Assembly: GCA_945861785.1 (NCBI GenBank)
Contig: CAMAWD010000015.1
Span: 33,477-97,476, forward strand
Reading direction: 5' to 3'
Source: Rhodoferax sp. OV413
Lineage (GTDB): Bacteria > Pseudomonadota > Gammaproteobacteria > Burkholderiales > Burkholderiaceae_C
DNA length: 64,000 nt
Shown: piece by piece, positions 1 through 6,599 of the stretch
Numbering within the stretch: position 1 is the stretch's first letter
Layout of the letters: each line of letters opens with the position of its first letter
The notes under the pieces: generated by a model
Database searches by the model: none
What the model saw: only the letters and a program-made list of their open reading frames with translations
What the model was told of the DNA's origin: nothing
Program-made: the position numbers and the translations under genes

Positions 1-1
1 G

Positions 2-298
2 TACACCCGCGGCCTCATGGCGAGTATTCCGCGCGGCCGCCAAGGCGCGCGCACCCGCCGGCTCAGTGAGATTCCTGGCATCGTGCCCTCGCTGCGCGAG
101 ACCGTGCCGGGCCAGCCGGCGTTCCTCGGGTGTGCGTTTGCGCCGCGCTGCGGATTTGCCACGCCGCGCTGCCACACGCAGGCGCCTCCCCTGCTCCAGT
201 ACGACGCCGCAGGCGTGGTGCATGCGGTGCAGGGCCAGGCGCAAGCTGGCGCCCACCTCGCGGCATGTTGGGAAATCGAACGGGTGGTGGCGTCATGA
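2..298 (+). CDS. ABC transporter ATP-binding protein, C-terminal fragment (OppD/DppD type), cut by window start
   Basis: Only about 98 C-terminal residues are present; the start, Walker motifs and signature lie before base 1. The reading frame opens in a [10 protein letters not shown] segment, typical of the region after the nucleotide-binding domain of OppD/DppD-type ATPases. It continues into the family's C-terminal Cys-containing domain ([14 protein letters not shown], about residues 45-58 of what is visible). The stop lies 58 bp before the next ATPase gene, so this is the first of the two ATPases of a peptide-type importer. The substrate is inferred only from the downstream hydrolases (acyl- or carbamoyl-amino acids). 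Confidence 0.85.
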   Translation, partial: YTRGLMASIPRGRQGARTRRLSEIPGIVPSLRETVPGQPAFLGCAFAPRCGFATPRCHTQAPPLLQYDAAGVVHAVQGQAQAGAHLAACWEIERVVAS

Positions 299-356
299 TT
301 CGCGTGACCACCCCCGGCGTGCAGCGTTGCGCAACGTGGTGCACAAAGGATTCCGA

Positions 357-1343
357 ATGACCGAAGTGCTGCGGGTCGAGGGCCTGAAGAAACTCTTTCC
401 GGTGCGCCGGGGTGTCCTGCAGCGGGTGGCTGGCCATGTGAGGGCGGTGGATGGCGTGTCGTTCGCCATCCAGGCCGGCGAAACCCTGTGCCTGGTCGGT
501 GAGTCCGGCTGCGGCAAGTCCACCGTAGGCAAGACCATCCTGCGCCTGCAGGAGCCCACAGCCGGCCAGATCTGGCTCGGCGGCACCGACGTCACCACGC
601 TGGGCGAGGAGCAAATGCGCGTGCACCGGCGCGAAGTGCAGATGGTCTTCCAGGACCCGTATTCCTCGCTCAATCCGCGCATGCGTGCCGGGCAGATCAT
701 CGCCGAACCGCTGGAGAATTTCGGCCTGGCCGAGGGTGCCGAAAAAGACCGCCAGGTCCACTCCCTGCTCGAGAAAGTCGGCCTGCGCAAAGATGCTGCC
801 GAACGCTTTCCGTTCGAGTTTTCGGGTGGCCAGCGTCAGCGCCTCGGCATCGCACGCGCGCTGGCCCTCAACCCGAAACTGATCGTGGCCGACGAACCGG
901 TCTCGGCGCTCGATGTCTCGGTGCAGGCCCAGGTGCTGAACCTGCTGATGGACCTGCAGGACGAATTCGGCCTGGCCTACCTGTTCATCTCGCACGACCT
1001 CGCCGTGGTGGAACATATCGGGCACCGCATCGCCGTGATGTACCTGGGCCGGATCGTCGAGCTCGCGCCCAAGGACCGGATCTTTGCGCAGCCCCAGCAC
1101 CCCTATTCCGAGGCCCTGATGGCGGCCGCCCCGATTGCCGACCCCAAGTCCCGGCGCAAGCGCCTGGTCATCGAAGGTGACGTGCCCAGCCCGATGAACC
1201 CGCCGACCGGCTGCCATTTCCACACCCGTTGCCAGTACGCGGAGGCGCGCTGCAAGCGCGAGTACCCGCCGCTGCAGGAGATCGCGCCCGGCCACGTGGT
1301 GGCCTGCCACCTGCGCACCAAGGACACACTGGCAGCGGCCTGA
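357..1343 (+). CDS. Oligopeptide/dipeptide ABC transporter ATPase, OppF/DppF type
   Basis: This 328-residue cytoplasmic ATPase energises a peptide-class importer together with the preceding gene. Walker A (GESGCGKST) is at residues 48-56, the signature is FSGGQRQR, and Walker B is followed by the family-typical ADEPVSALD. The C-terminal domain carries [10 protein letters not shown], as in OppF. The ATG at 357 was chosen because [14 protein letters not shown] is the normal family N-terminus; the open frame upstream to base 66 has no homology. Length is normal for the family. It is probably co-transcribed with the amino-acid-derivative hydrolases that follow. Confidence 0.93.
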   Translation: MTEVLRVEGLKKLFPVRRGVLQRVAGHVRAVDGVSFAIQAGETLCLVGESGCGKSTVGKTILRLQEPTAGQIWLGGTDVTTLGEEQMRVHRREVQMVFQDPYSSLNPRMRAGQIIAEPLENFGLAEGAEKDRQVHSLLEKVGLRKDAAERFPFEFSGGQRQRLGIARALALNPKLIVADEPVSALDVSVQAQVLNLLMDLQDEFGLAYLFISHDLAVVEHIGHRIAVMYLGRIVELAPKDRIFAQPQHPYSEALMAAAPIADPKSRRKRLVIEGDVPSPMNPPTGCHFHTRCQYAEARCKREYPPLQEIAPGHVVACHLRTKDTLAAA

Positions 1344-1414
1344 GCCGCGCGGCCGCGACCAGGACAAACGCACTGCAGTGATTGGCACCAAGCACCCCCG
1401 TGAATGAAGCCCCC

Positions 1415-2605
1415 ATGGACATACTGACGCAACTCGGTGTACCACGCCGCATCAACGTCGCCGGCACCCTGACCCGGCTTGGCGGCAGCCTGATGGAGCC
1501 CGAGGTCCTGCAGGCGATGGTGCAGGCGGCGGCGGTATCGGTGGACATCGCCGAATTGCAGACCGGCGCCAGTGGGGTGATCGCACGGGTCACCGGAGCG
1601 CAGGCCGGCATCGTCACGTCGGGCGCCGCGGCCGGACTTACGCTGGCGGTTGCTGCCTGCCTCGCACGCTGGGACGTCGCCCGCATGGCCGCGCTGCCCG
1701 ACACGCGGGGCATGCCCAACCGGGTGCTGATGGCGCGCACCCACCGCAACAGTTACGACCATGCGATCCGACTGGCGGGCGCCCGGATCATCGACATCGG
1801 CCACAACGACCGTGGCACGGGTGCTGGCATCCGTGGGCTGGAGCCCTGGGAGATCGACGCTGCCATCACCGACCAGACCGCCGCCATGGTGTTCGTGGCC
1901 ACCGCACAGACCGCCGACGAACTTCCCGCGGTGCTCGAAGTCGTGCACGCGCGCGGCCTGCCGGTGATCGTCGACGCAGCCGCCCAATTGCCACCACGCT
2001 CCAACCTGCAGCGCTTCATCTCCGCCGGCGCCGACCTGGTCGTCTTCAGTGGCGGCAAGGCACTTGGTGGCCCACAGTCCAGCGGGATCCTCGCCGGGCG
2101 ACGCGACCTGATCGGCTCGGCGCTGGTGCAGATGATGGACATGGATGTCAGCCCGCAAACCTGGTCCCCCTCGAGCCTGATCGACCGCCAGGCGCTCAAG
2201 GGTATTCCCCACCACGGCATTGGCCGTGGTTTCAAAGTTGGCAAGGAAGAGATCGCCGGGTTGGTCTGCGCGCTGGAGCGTTTCATGGCGCGGGACGAAG
2301 ACGCCCACGCAGCCGCCCTGGGTGCACGCCTGCAAGCCATCACCGCCGCACTCGCGGGCGTGCCCGGGCTCTCGGTGCGCATGATCGAGGCCACGCAGCG
2401 CGCCCCGATCCCGACGCTGGAACTCGAGGTCGGGCCACGCGCGCTGGCCATGGTCGGTCGCCTGCAGACCGGCGACCCGCCGGTGCATGTGGGTGAGCGC
2501 CTGGTCGACGCCGGCATCCTCGGCATCAACCCCCAGACCCTGCGCCCCGAGGACGATGCCGTCCTGGTGCGCTGCATCATCAACACCTGCAGGAGCACTG
2601 AATGA
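1415..2605 (+). CDS. SelA-like PLP-dependent enzyme (aminotransferase-fold lyase family)
   Basis: The 396-residue protein resembles the SelA/DgaE superfamily of fold-type I PLP enzymes. It has the conserved N-terminal RRINVAGTLTRLGG, a substrate-loop region TGASGVIARVTGAQAG, and SGGKALGGPQSSG near residue 220, whose Lys is the likely PLP Schiff-base residue. Members outside true selenocysteine synthase act on amino-sugar acids or amino acids (for example ammonia-lyases), so selenium transfer is unlikely. The ATG at 1415 (MDILTQLG) is preferred over an upstream TTG. Its stop overlaps the next start (ATGA), indicating translational coupling to the amidohydrolase. The exact substrate is unknown. 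Confidence 0.85.
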   Translation: MDILTQLGVPRRINVAGTLTRLGGSLMEPEVLQAMVQAAAVSVDIAELQTGASGVIARVTGAQAGIVTSGAAAGLTLAVAACLARWDVARMAALPDTRGMPNRVLMARTHRNSYDHAIRLAGARIIDIGHNDRGTGAGIRGLEPWEIDAAITDQTAAMVFVATAQTADELPAVLEVVHARGLPVIVDAAAQLPPRSNLQRFISAGADLVVFSGGKALGGPQSSGILAGRRDLIGSALVQMMDMDVSPQTWSPSSLIDRQALKGIPHHGIGRGFKVGKEEIAGLVCALERFMARDEDAHAAALGARLQAITAALAGVPGLSVRMIEATQRAPIPTLELEVGPRALAMVGRLQTGDPPVHVGERLVDAGILGINPQTLRPEDDAVLVRCIINTCRSTE

Positions 2606-3753
2606 CCATCACCGGCCCTACCCACGATCTGATCTTGCGCGGCGCGCGCGTGATCGACCCGTCCCAGAACCTTGACCGCGTGACCGATGTGCGCTTCACG
2701 GGGGGCAGGGTCGCCGCCGTGGGTGACCAGCTGGTCGCCGGCCCGGCCACCGAAGTACGCGACCTGCGCGGCAAGGTGGTCACGCCTGGCCTGATCGATC
2801 TGCACACCCACGTGTACTGGGGCGGCACGTCCATCAGTGTCGACGCCGTGGCGCTCGCGCGCACCAGTGCCACCGCCACCTTCGTCGACGCAGGCACCGC
2901 CGGGCCGGGCAACTTCCCCGGCTTTCGCAAACACGTGATCGAGCCAGCACTGCCGGTGCGCATCCTGCCGCTGCTCAACCTGTCGTTCGCCGGCATCTTT
3001 GCATTCTCGGGCACCGTGATGGTCGGTGAATGTGAAGACCTGCGCCTGCTCGACCTCAAAGAGTGTGTGCGTGTTGCCCAGGAAAACGCCGACCTGGTGG
3101 TCGGCATCAAGGTGCGCGTCGGGCGCGGCGCCAGCGGCAATTCGGGCATCGCACCGATGGACATGGCGCTCGAAGTGGCCGAGGCCACCGGCCTGCCACT
3201 GATGGCCCACCTGGACCACCCGCCACCGTCGCGCCTGGACGTGATGTCGCGCCTGCGCAAGGGCGACATCCTGACGCACTGCTTCCGCCCGTTCCCGAAC
3301 GCACCCTCGCACCCTGGCGGCGGTGTGCGCCCCGAGGTGCTGGCTGCGCGCGAGCGCGGCGTGATCTTCGACATCGGCCACGGCGCGGGCTCCTGTGGTT
3401 TTGCCACCAGCCGCGCGATGCTGTCCGCCGGTTTCAAGCCCGACGTCATCTCCAGCGACGTGCATATCCTGTCGATCGGCGGGCCAGCGTACGACCTGCT
3501 GCAGACACTGGCCAAGTTCCACGCTTTGGGCATGAGCCTGTCGGAGGTGGTGGCCTGCGGCACCACCAATGCGGCCAATGCCATCCGCCGGCCCGACCTG
3601 GGCACGCTGGCGGTCGGGTCTGTTGGCGAGGCCAGCATCTTCGAAGTGTTGTCCGAGCCTACCGAGTACAAGGACGTGGTGGGCGAGACAATCACCAGCG
3701 CACACCGCTTCGTCGCCCACGGCCTCGTGCTCGATGGCAAATGGTGGACCTGA
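2602..3753 (+). CDS. Amidohydrolase/deacetylase family metallohydrolase (COG3964-like)
   Basis: The 383-residue TIM-barrel metal hydrolase has the standard urease-superfamily start ILRGARVIDP, metal-binding PGLIDLHTHVYWGG (about residues 60-73), further His-containing motifs (MAHLDHPPPS, THCFRPFPN) and a late SSDVHILS with the catalytic Asp. Relatives hydrolyse N-acetyl or O-acetyl groups and are often encoded next to SelA-like enzymes, as here (4-bp overlap with the preceding gene). It probably removes an acyl group from the compound imported by the upstream transporter. Specificity cannot be read from sequence alone. Confidence 0.88.
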   Translation: MTITGPTHDLILRGARVIDPSQNLDRVTDVRFTGGRVAAVGDQLVAGPATEVRDLRGKVVTPGLIDLHTHVYWGGTSISVDAVALARTSATATFVDAGTAGPGNFPGFRKHVIEPALPVRILPLLNLSFAGIFAFSGTVMVGECEDLRLLDLKECVRVAQENADLVVGIKVRVGRGASGNSGIAPMDMALEVAEATGLPLMAHLDHPPPSRLDVMSRLRKGDILTHCFRPFPNAPSHPGGGVRPEVLAARERGVIFDIGHGAGSCGFATSRAMLSAGFKPDVISSDVHILSIGGPAYDLLQTLAKFHALGMSLSEVVACGTTNAANAIRRPDLGTLAVGSVGEASIFEVLSEPTEYKDVVGETITSAHRFVAHGLVLDGKWWT

Positions 3754-3781
3754 CAGACAGCAAATCACAAAGGAGCAAGCC

Positions 3782-4786
3782 GTGTCCCAACCCAGCATGA
3801 TTTTTACCGATGTCGATTACGGGCGCCAAGGCAAGCAGGTCGACTGGCTGAACCTGCCGCATTCCGTCACGCGTTCGGCCTACGGCGCGATCTCGATCCC
3901 GATCGCGGTCATCCGCAACGGTGATGGCCCCACCGTTTTCCTGATGGCGGGCAACCATGGCGACGAATACGAAGGGCAGATCGTTCTGGCCAAATTGGTC
4001 CGCGAGCTGGAACCCGCGCACATCAAGGGCCGCGTGATCATCCTGCCGGCGGCCAACCTGCCAGCGGCCATGGACGGGGCGCGCGTGTCGCCGATCGACC
4101 AGGGCAACCTGAACCGCGCATTTCCAGGTGATCCGCACGGCACACCCACGTTCGCAATTGCGCACTACATCGACAGCATCCTGTACCCGATGGCCGACTT
4201 CCACCATGACCTGCACTCGGGTGGTTCGTCGCTCAGGTACATGCCGTTCTGCTCCATGCGCAACAGCGGAGATGCGGCGCTGGATGCGCGTTCGCTGGCT
4301 GCCCTGCGCGCCTTCGACGCGCCCCTGAGCATGGTATGGGCCTACAACCCTGAGAACCGCCTGGCCGGGGCCGCGGCGGCGCGGCGTGGCCTGGTGTCGC
4401 TGGGTGGCGAGTTTGGCGGCGGCGGCCATGTCGACCGCAGCAGCCTCGCCATGCTGGACCGCGGTGTGCGTAATTTTCTGCAGTTTTCCGGTGTGATGGC
4501 CAATGCCGAACCCCTGCCAGCACCACGCGGCACACGCATGGTCGAGGTGAGCAGCCGCGACCACTATGTCTACGCCACCGAGGCCGGCCTGCTGGAGCCG
4601 CTGGTCGACCTCGGCGCGGAGGTGAAACAGGGTGATCTTGCCGGGCAGATTCACTTTGTCGACAACCCGGCGCGCGCACCGGTGCCGTGTTTCTTCCGGC
4701 GCGCGGGCATGGTGGTCTGCCAGCGGCACTTCGGCCGCGTGGTGCGTGGCGACTGCGTGGCACACCTGGCGACGGACTGCGCCTGA
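3782..4786 (+). CDS. Succinylglutamate desuccinylase/aspartoacylase family deacylase, DoeB-like
   Basis: The 334-residue zinc amidase has a GTG start at 3782 preceded by a strong AGGAG about 8 bp upstream. The M14-like AstE/AspA zinc motif is AGNHGDEYEGQ (about residues 59-69), and DLHSGGSS supplies the third ligand region. LPHSVTRSAYG and GNLNRAFPGDP closely resemble the ectoine-pathway N-acetyl-diaminobutyrate deacetylase DoeB, and length matches. No other ectoine genes are present, so a general N-acyl amino-acid deacylase role is safer. It lies within a five-gene operon of amide hydrolases and transport. Confidence 0.88.
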   Translation: MSQPSMIFTDVDYGRQGKQVDWLNLPHSVTRSAYGAISIPIAVIRNGDGPTVFLMAGNHGDEYEGQIVLAKLVRELEPAHIKGRVIILPAANLPAAMDGARVSPIDQGNLNRAFPGDPHGTPTFAIAHYIDSILYPMADFHHDLHSGGSSLRYMPFCSMRNSGDAALDARSLAALRAFDAPLSMVWAYNPENRLAGAAAARRGLVSLGGEFGGGGHVDRSSLAMLDRGVRNFLQFSGVMANAEPLPAPRGTRMVEVSSRDHYVYATEAGLLEPLVDLGAEVKQGDLAGQIHFVDNPARAPVPCFFRRAGMVVCQRHFGRVVRGDCVAHLATDCA

Positions 4787-4795
4787 GGCAGCAAC

Positions 4796-5731
4796 ATGGC
4801 CCGCACCGTCACCCTGGCCGCCGCCCAGATGGGGCCGATATCCCGCAGCGAGGACCGCGCCAGCGTCGTGGCCCGGCTGCTCGCCATGATGCGCCAGGCC
4901 AAGGCCATGGGCGCCGATGTTGTGGCCTACCCCGAGGCCACACTCACCGCTTTCTTTCCGCACTGGTTCACCGAGGACGAGGCCGAAGTCGACGCCTGGT
5001 TCGAGCGCGAAATGCCCGGTCCGCAAACCCAGCCGCTTTTCGACGAAGCCCGCCGCCTGGCGATCGGTTTTCACCTAGGGTATTGCGAGCTGGATTTTTC
5101 CGCCGGGCGCAAACGCCGCTTCAACACATCGATCCTGGTGGACTCCAGCGGGACGATCATCGGCAAATACCGCAAGATCCATCTGCCCGGCCACTCCGAC
5201 CACCGCCCCGGAACACCGTTCCAGAATCTGGAGAAGCGCTACTTCGAAGTCGGCGACCTGGGGTTCGGAGTCTGGCGCGCCTACGGAGGCGTGGCGGGCA
5301 TGATCATCTGCAACGACCGGCGCTGGCCCGAGTCCTACCGGGTGCTGGGCCTGCAAGGCGTCGACATGGTGTTCTGCGGCTACAACACCCCGGTGCACCA
5401 TCCGGCAGCGCCCGACCACGACCGGCTCGGGCAGTTCCACAACGAGTTGTCGATGCAGTCGGGGGCCTACCAGAACAGCTGCTGGGTCGTGGGCATCGCC
5501 AAGGCCGGCATGGAGGAAGGTGTGGACATGATCGCCGGCAGTTGCATCATCGCGCCCAATGGCGAGATCGTGGCGCGGGCCACCAGCGCAGACGACGAGG
5601 TGATCGTGGCCCGCTGCGACCTCGACTTGGGGCGCTCCTACCGCGAGACAACCTTCAACATGGCCATCCACCGGCGCCCCGAGCACTACCGCATGATCGT
5701 GGAGCGTACTGGCAGGCCCGATCCCGGCTAA
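4796..5731 (+). CDS. Carbon-nitrogen hydrolase, N-carbamoyl-D-amino acid amidohydrolase type
   Basis: The 311-residue nitrilase-superfamily enzyme has the triad Glu47 (AYPEATL), Lys127 (GKYRKIHLPG) and Cys172 (MIICNDRRWPE). These are the same numbers as in the characterised Agrobacterium D-N-carbamoylase, and the segment GYNTPVHHP also fits that family. The predicted reaction is N-carbamoyl-D-amino acid to D-amino acid plus CO2 and ammonia, in the cytoplasm. It starts 9 bp after the DoeB-like gene. With the transporter and two other amide hydrolases it suggests catabolism of N-substituted amino acids. No hydantoinase is visible in the window; the upstream amidohydrolase could fill that place but is not a typical one. 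Confidence 0.92.
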   Translation: MARTVTLAAAQMGPISRSEDRASVVARLLAMMRQAKAMGADVVAYPEATLTAFFPHWFTEDEAEVDAWFEREMPGPQTQPLFDEARRLAIGFHLGYCELDFSAGRKRRFNTSILVDSSGTIIGKYRKIHLPGHSDHRPGTPFQNLEKRYFEVGDLGFGVWRAYGGVAGMIICNDRRWPESYRVLGLQGVDMVFCGYNTPVHHPAAPDHDRLGQFHNELSMQSGAYQNSCWVVGIAKAGMEEGVDMIAGSCIIAPNGEIVARATSADDEVIVARCDLDLGRSYRETTFNMAIHRRPEHYRMIVERTGRPDPG

Positions 5732-5791
5732 GCCCGGCCCGCTGCGCCTGGTAAAAAACGGCGCGGCAGATACTACCAAGCCACGGGGGTA

Positions 5792-5836
5792 GGGGTCAGG
5801 TCTTGCATTGCGATATTGCGAAACAAGACCTGCCCC
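5792..5836. repeat. REP-like palindrome copy 1
   Basis: The left arm GGGGTCAGGTCTTG (5792-5805) pairs with CAAGACCTGCCCC (5824-5836) around an 18-bp centre that is itself partly symmetrical (TTGCGATATTGCGAA). One arm position is mismatched (TGC for TGAC). It is followed at once by a 14/15-bp tandem unit starting TGCCCCC/TGACCCC and ending CTCGGAGG (5831-5859). Such long hairpins resemble REP elements mobilised by REP-associated tyrosine transposases, but no such transposase is in the window. Confidence 0.8.
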
Positions 5837-5890
5837 CTCGGAGGTGACCCCCTCGGAGGTGCGTTGCCCGGTCTGCGTTGACTGTGGGGC

Positions 5891-6132
5891 GCGTCGCGGC
5901 AGGCGCAGCCCGGCGGGGGCTCAACCTGGAGCGGTCGGGCGCTGAACGCGCCGACTGCCCTGTGGTGCTCGCCCGAGGGTCGGGCCGCAGAACTCACTGC
6001 GTTCACTTCGTTCTCTCCGTTCGGACAACCGCGGCCAGAATGATGACGAAGTGCGCTGCGCGCACCGACCCTCGGGCTGCGCTCCTCGGCGCCCCAGAAA
6101 TCGCCCCCACCGGGCTGCGCCTGCCGCGACGC
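5891..6132 (+). repeat. 242-bp MITE-like repeat, copy 1, with 30-bp terminal inverted repeats
   Basis: The ends are 30-bp inverted repeats (GCGTCGCGGCAGGCGCAGCC... at 5891-5920 and its complement at 6103-6132, one mismatch). The same 242 bp recurs at 63202-63443 with about seven substitutions by eye, and inverted from 63858 to the window end. Homology continues about 60 bp past the right end (to roughly 6195) and weakly about 20 bp to the left, so the mobile unit may be larger than the inverted-repeat core. No open frame is conserved among copies, which favours a non-autonomous element or structured noncoding repeat. Confidence 0.85.
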
Positions 6133-6202
6133 TGGGCTTTTGGTGTTCGGGAGGTCGGGGCCCGGACTTCCCCACACTCGACCATGCATGCAGGCGGGGA
6201 CA

Positions 6203-6247
6203 GGGGTCAGGTCTTGTTTTGCCACAATGGCAAACAAAAACCGACCC
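6203..6247. repeat. REP-like palindrome copy 2, degenerate
   Basis: The left arm GGGGTCAGGTCTTG (6203-6216) is intact, but the right arm (about 6234-6247, CAAAAACCGACCC) has several changes. It sits just beyond the right-hand homology of the 242-bp element, which makes it the decayed member of this cluster. Confidence 0.6.
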
Positions 6248-6286
6248 ATCGATGCACAGGCCTTTGCCGCCGGGCTCCTGGTTTGC

Positions 6287-6361
6287 GCGTCTGCGGGGTC
6301 ACGTCTGCGCACGCGTCTGCGGGGTCACACACGTCTGCGGTCTGTCGGGTCAGCGGTCTGT
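6287..6361. repeat. Left-hand GGGGTCA satellite next to REP copy 3
   Basis: CGTCTGCGGGGTCAC occurs twice (GGGGTCA at 6295 and 6321), then a degenerate CGGGTCA at 6347, before the intact GGGGTCAGG of the palindrome at 6362. Each unit carries the outer seven bases of the palindrome arm plus local flank. No gene is supported. Confidence 0.6.
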
Positions 6362-6407
6362 GGGGTCAGGTCTTGTTTTGCAATGTCGCAATGCAAGACC
6401 TGACCCC
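6362..6407. repeat. REP-like palindrome copy 3, full length
   Basis: Perfect 14-bp arms GGGGTCAGGTCTTG (6362-6375) and CAAGACCTGACCCC (6394-6407) surround 18 bp containing a second small stem (TTGC...GCAA). The predicted hairpin is strong in both orientations and could terminate transcription from either side. It is followed by TGACCCC satellites. Confidence 0.85.
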
Positions 6408-6517
6408 CACCCCGCATGACCCCCACCCCGCAATGTCGCAATGCAAGACCTGACCCCCACCCCGTGACCCCCACCCCGGGTCTTGTTTCGCAATGTCGCA
6501 ATGCAAGACCTGACCCC
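6401..6517. repeat. Right-hand TGACCCC satellite with partial REP copies
   Basis: TGACCCCCACCCCG-type units begin at 6401, 6417, 6451, 6465 and 6511. Between them are half palindromes: GCAATGTCGCAATGCAAGACC recurs (about 6430-6450 and 6490-6510), and the copy near 6478-6517 has a left arm shortened to GGGTCTTG. The block looks like repeated local duplication of the right edge of a palindrome together with its flank. Confidence 0.7.
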
Positions 6518-6599
6518 CACCCCGCGGAGGAAAACGAACGTCCGCAATGGGCCGGAAGCAAGCGCCCCCCACCGGCCCAATGGCCGAGAGTGAAAAGTA

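Larger units (their letters stand above)
5732..6599. other. Convergent intergenic region (868 bp) packed with repeats, no gene
   Basis: No supported coding gene lies here, between the + strand carbamoylase operon and the - strand sox operon. The stretch holds one 242-bp element with terminal inverted repeats, four to five palindromes with GGGGTCAGGTCTTG / CAAGACCTGACCCC arms and short satellites; these are listed separately. The location between convergent operons suits elements tolerated in 3' regions, where the hairpins could also stop transcription from both sides. Confidence 0.85.

Noticed and set aside
63..1445. Long - strand open frame of 460 codons over the ABC ATPase
   Set aside because: It is antisense to a clearly recognisable ATPase. 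The translation has no motif and is typical of high-GC mirror frames.
1753..3798. 681-codon - strand open frame
   Set aside because: It is antisense to the SelA-like and amidohydrolase genes, with no recognisable domain.
6140..6403. Several small open frames within the REP/242-bp repeat region
   Set aside because: They are not conserved between repeat copies and change frame with satellite number.
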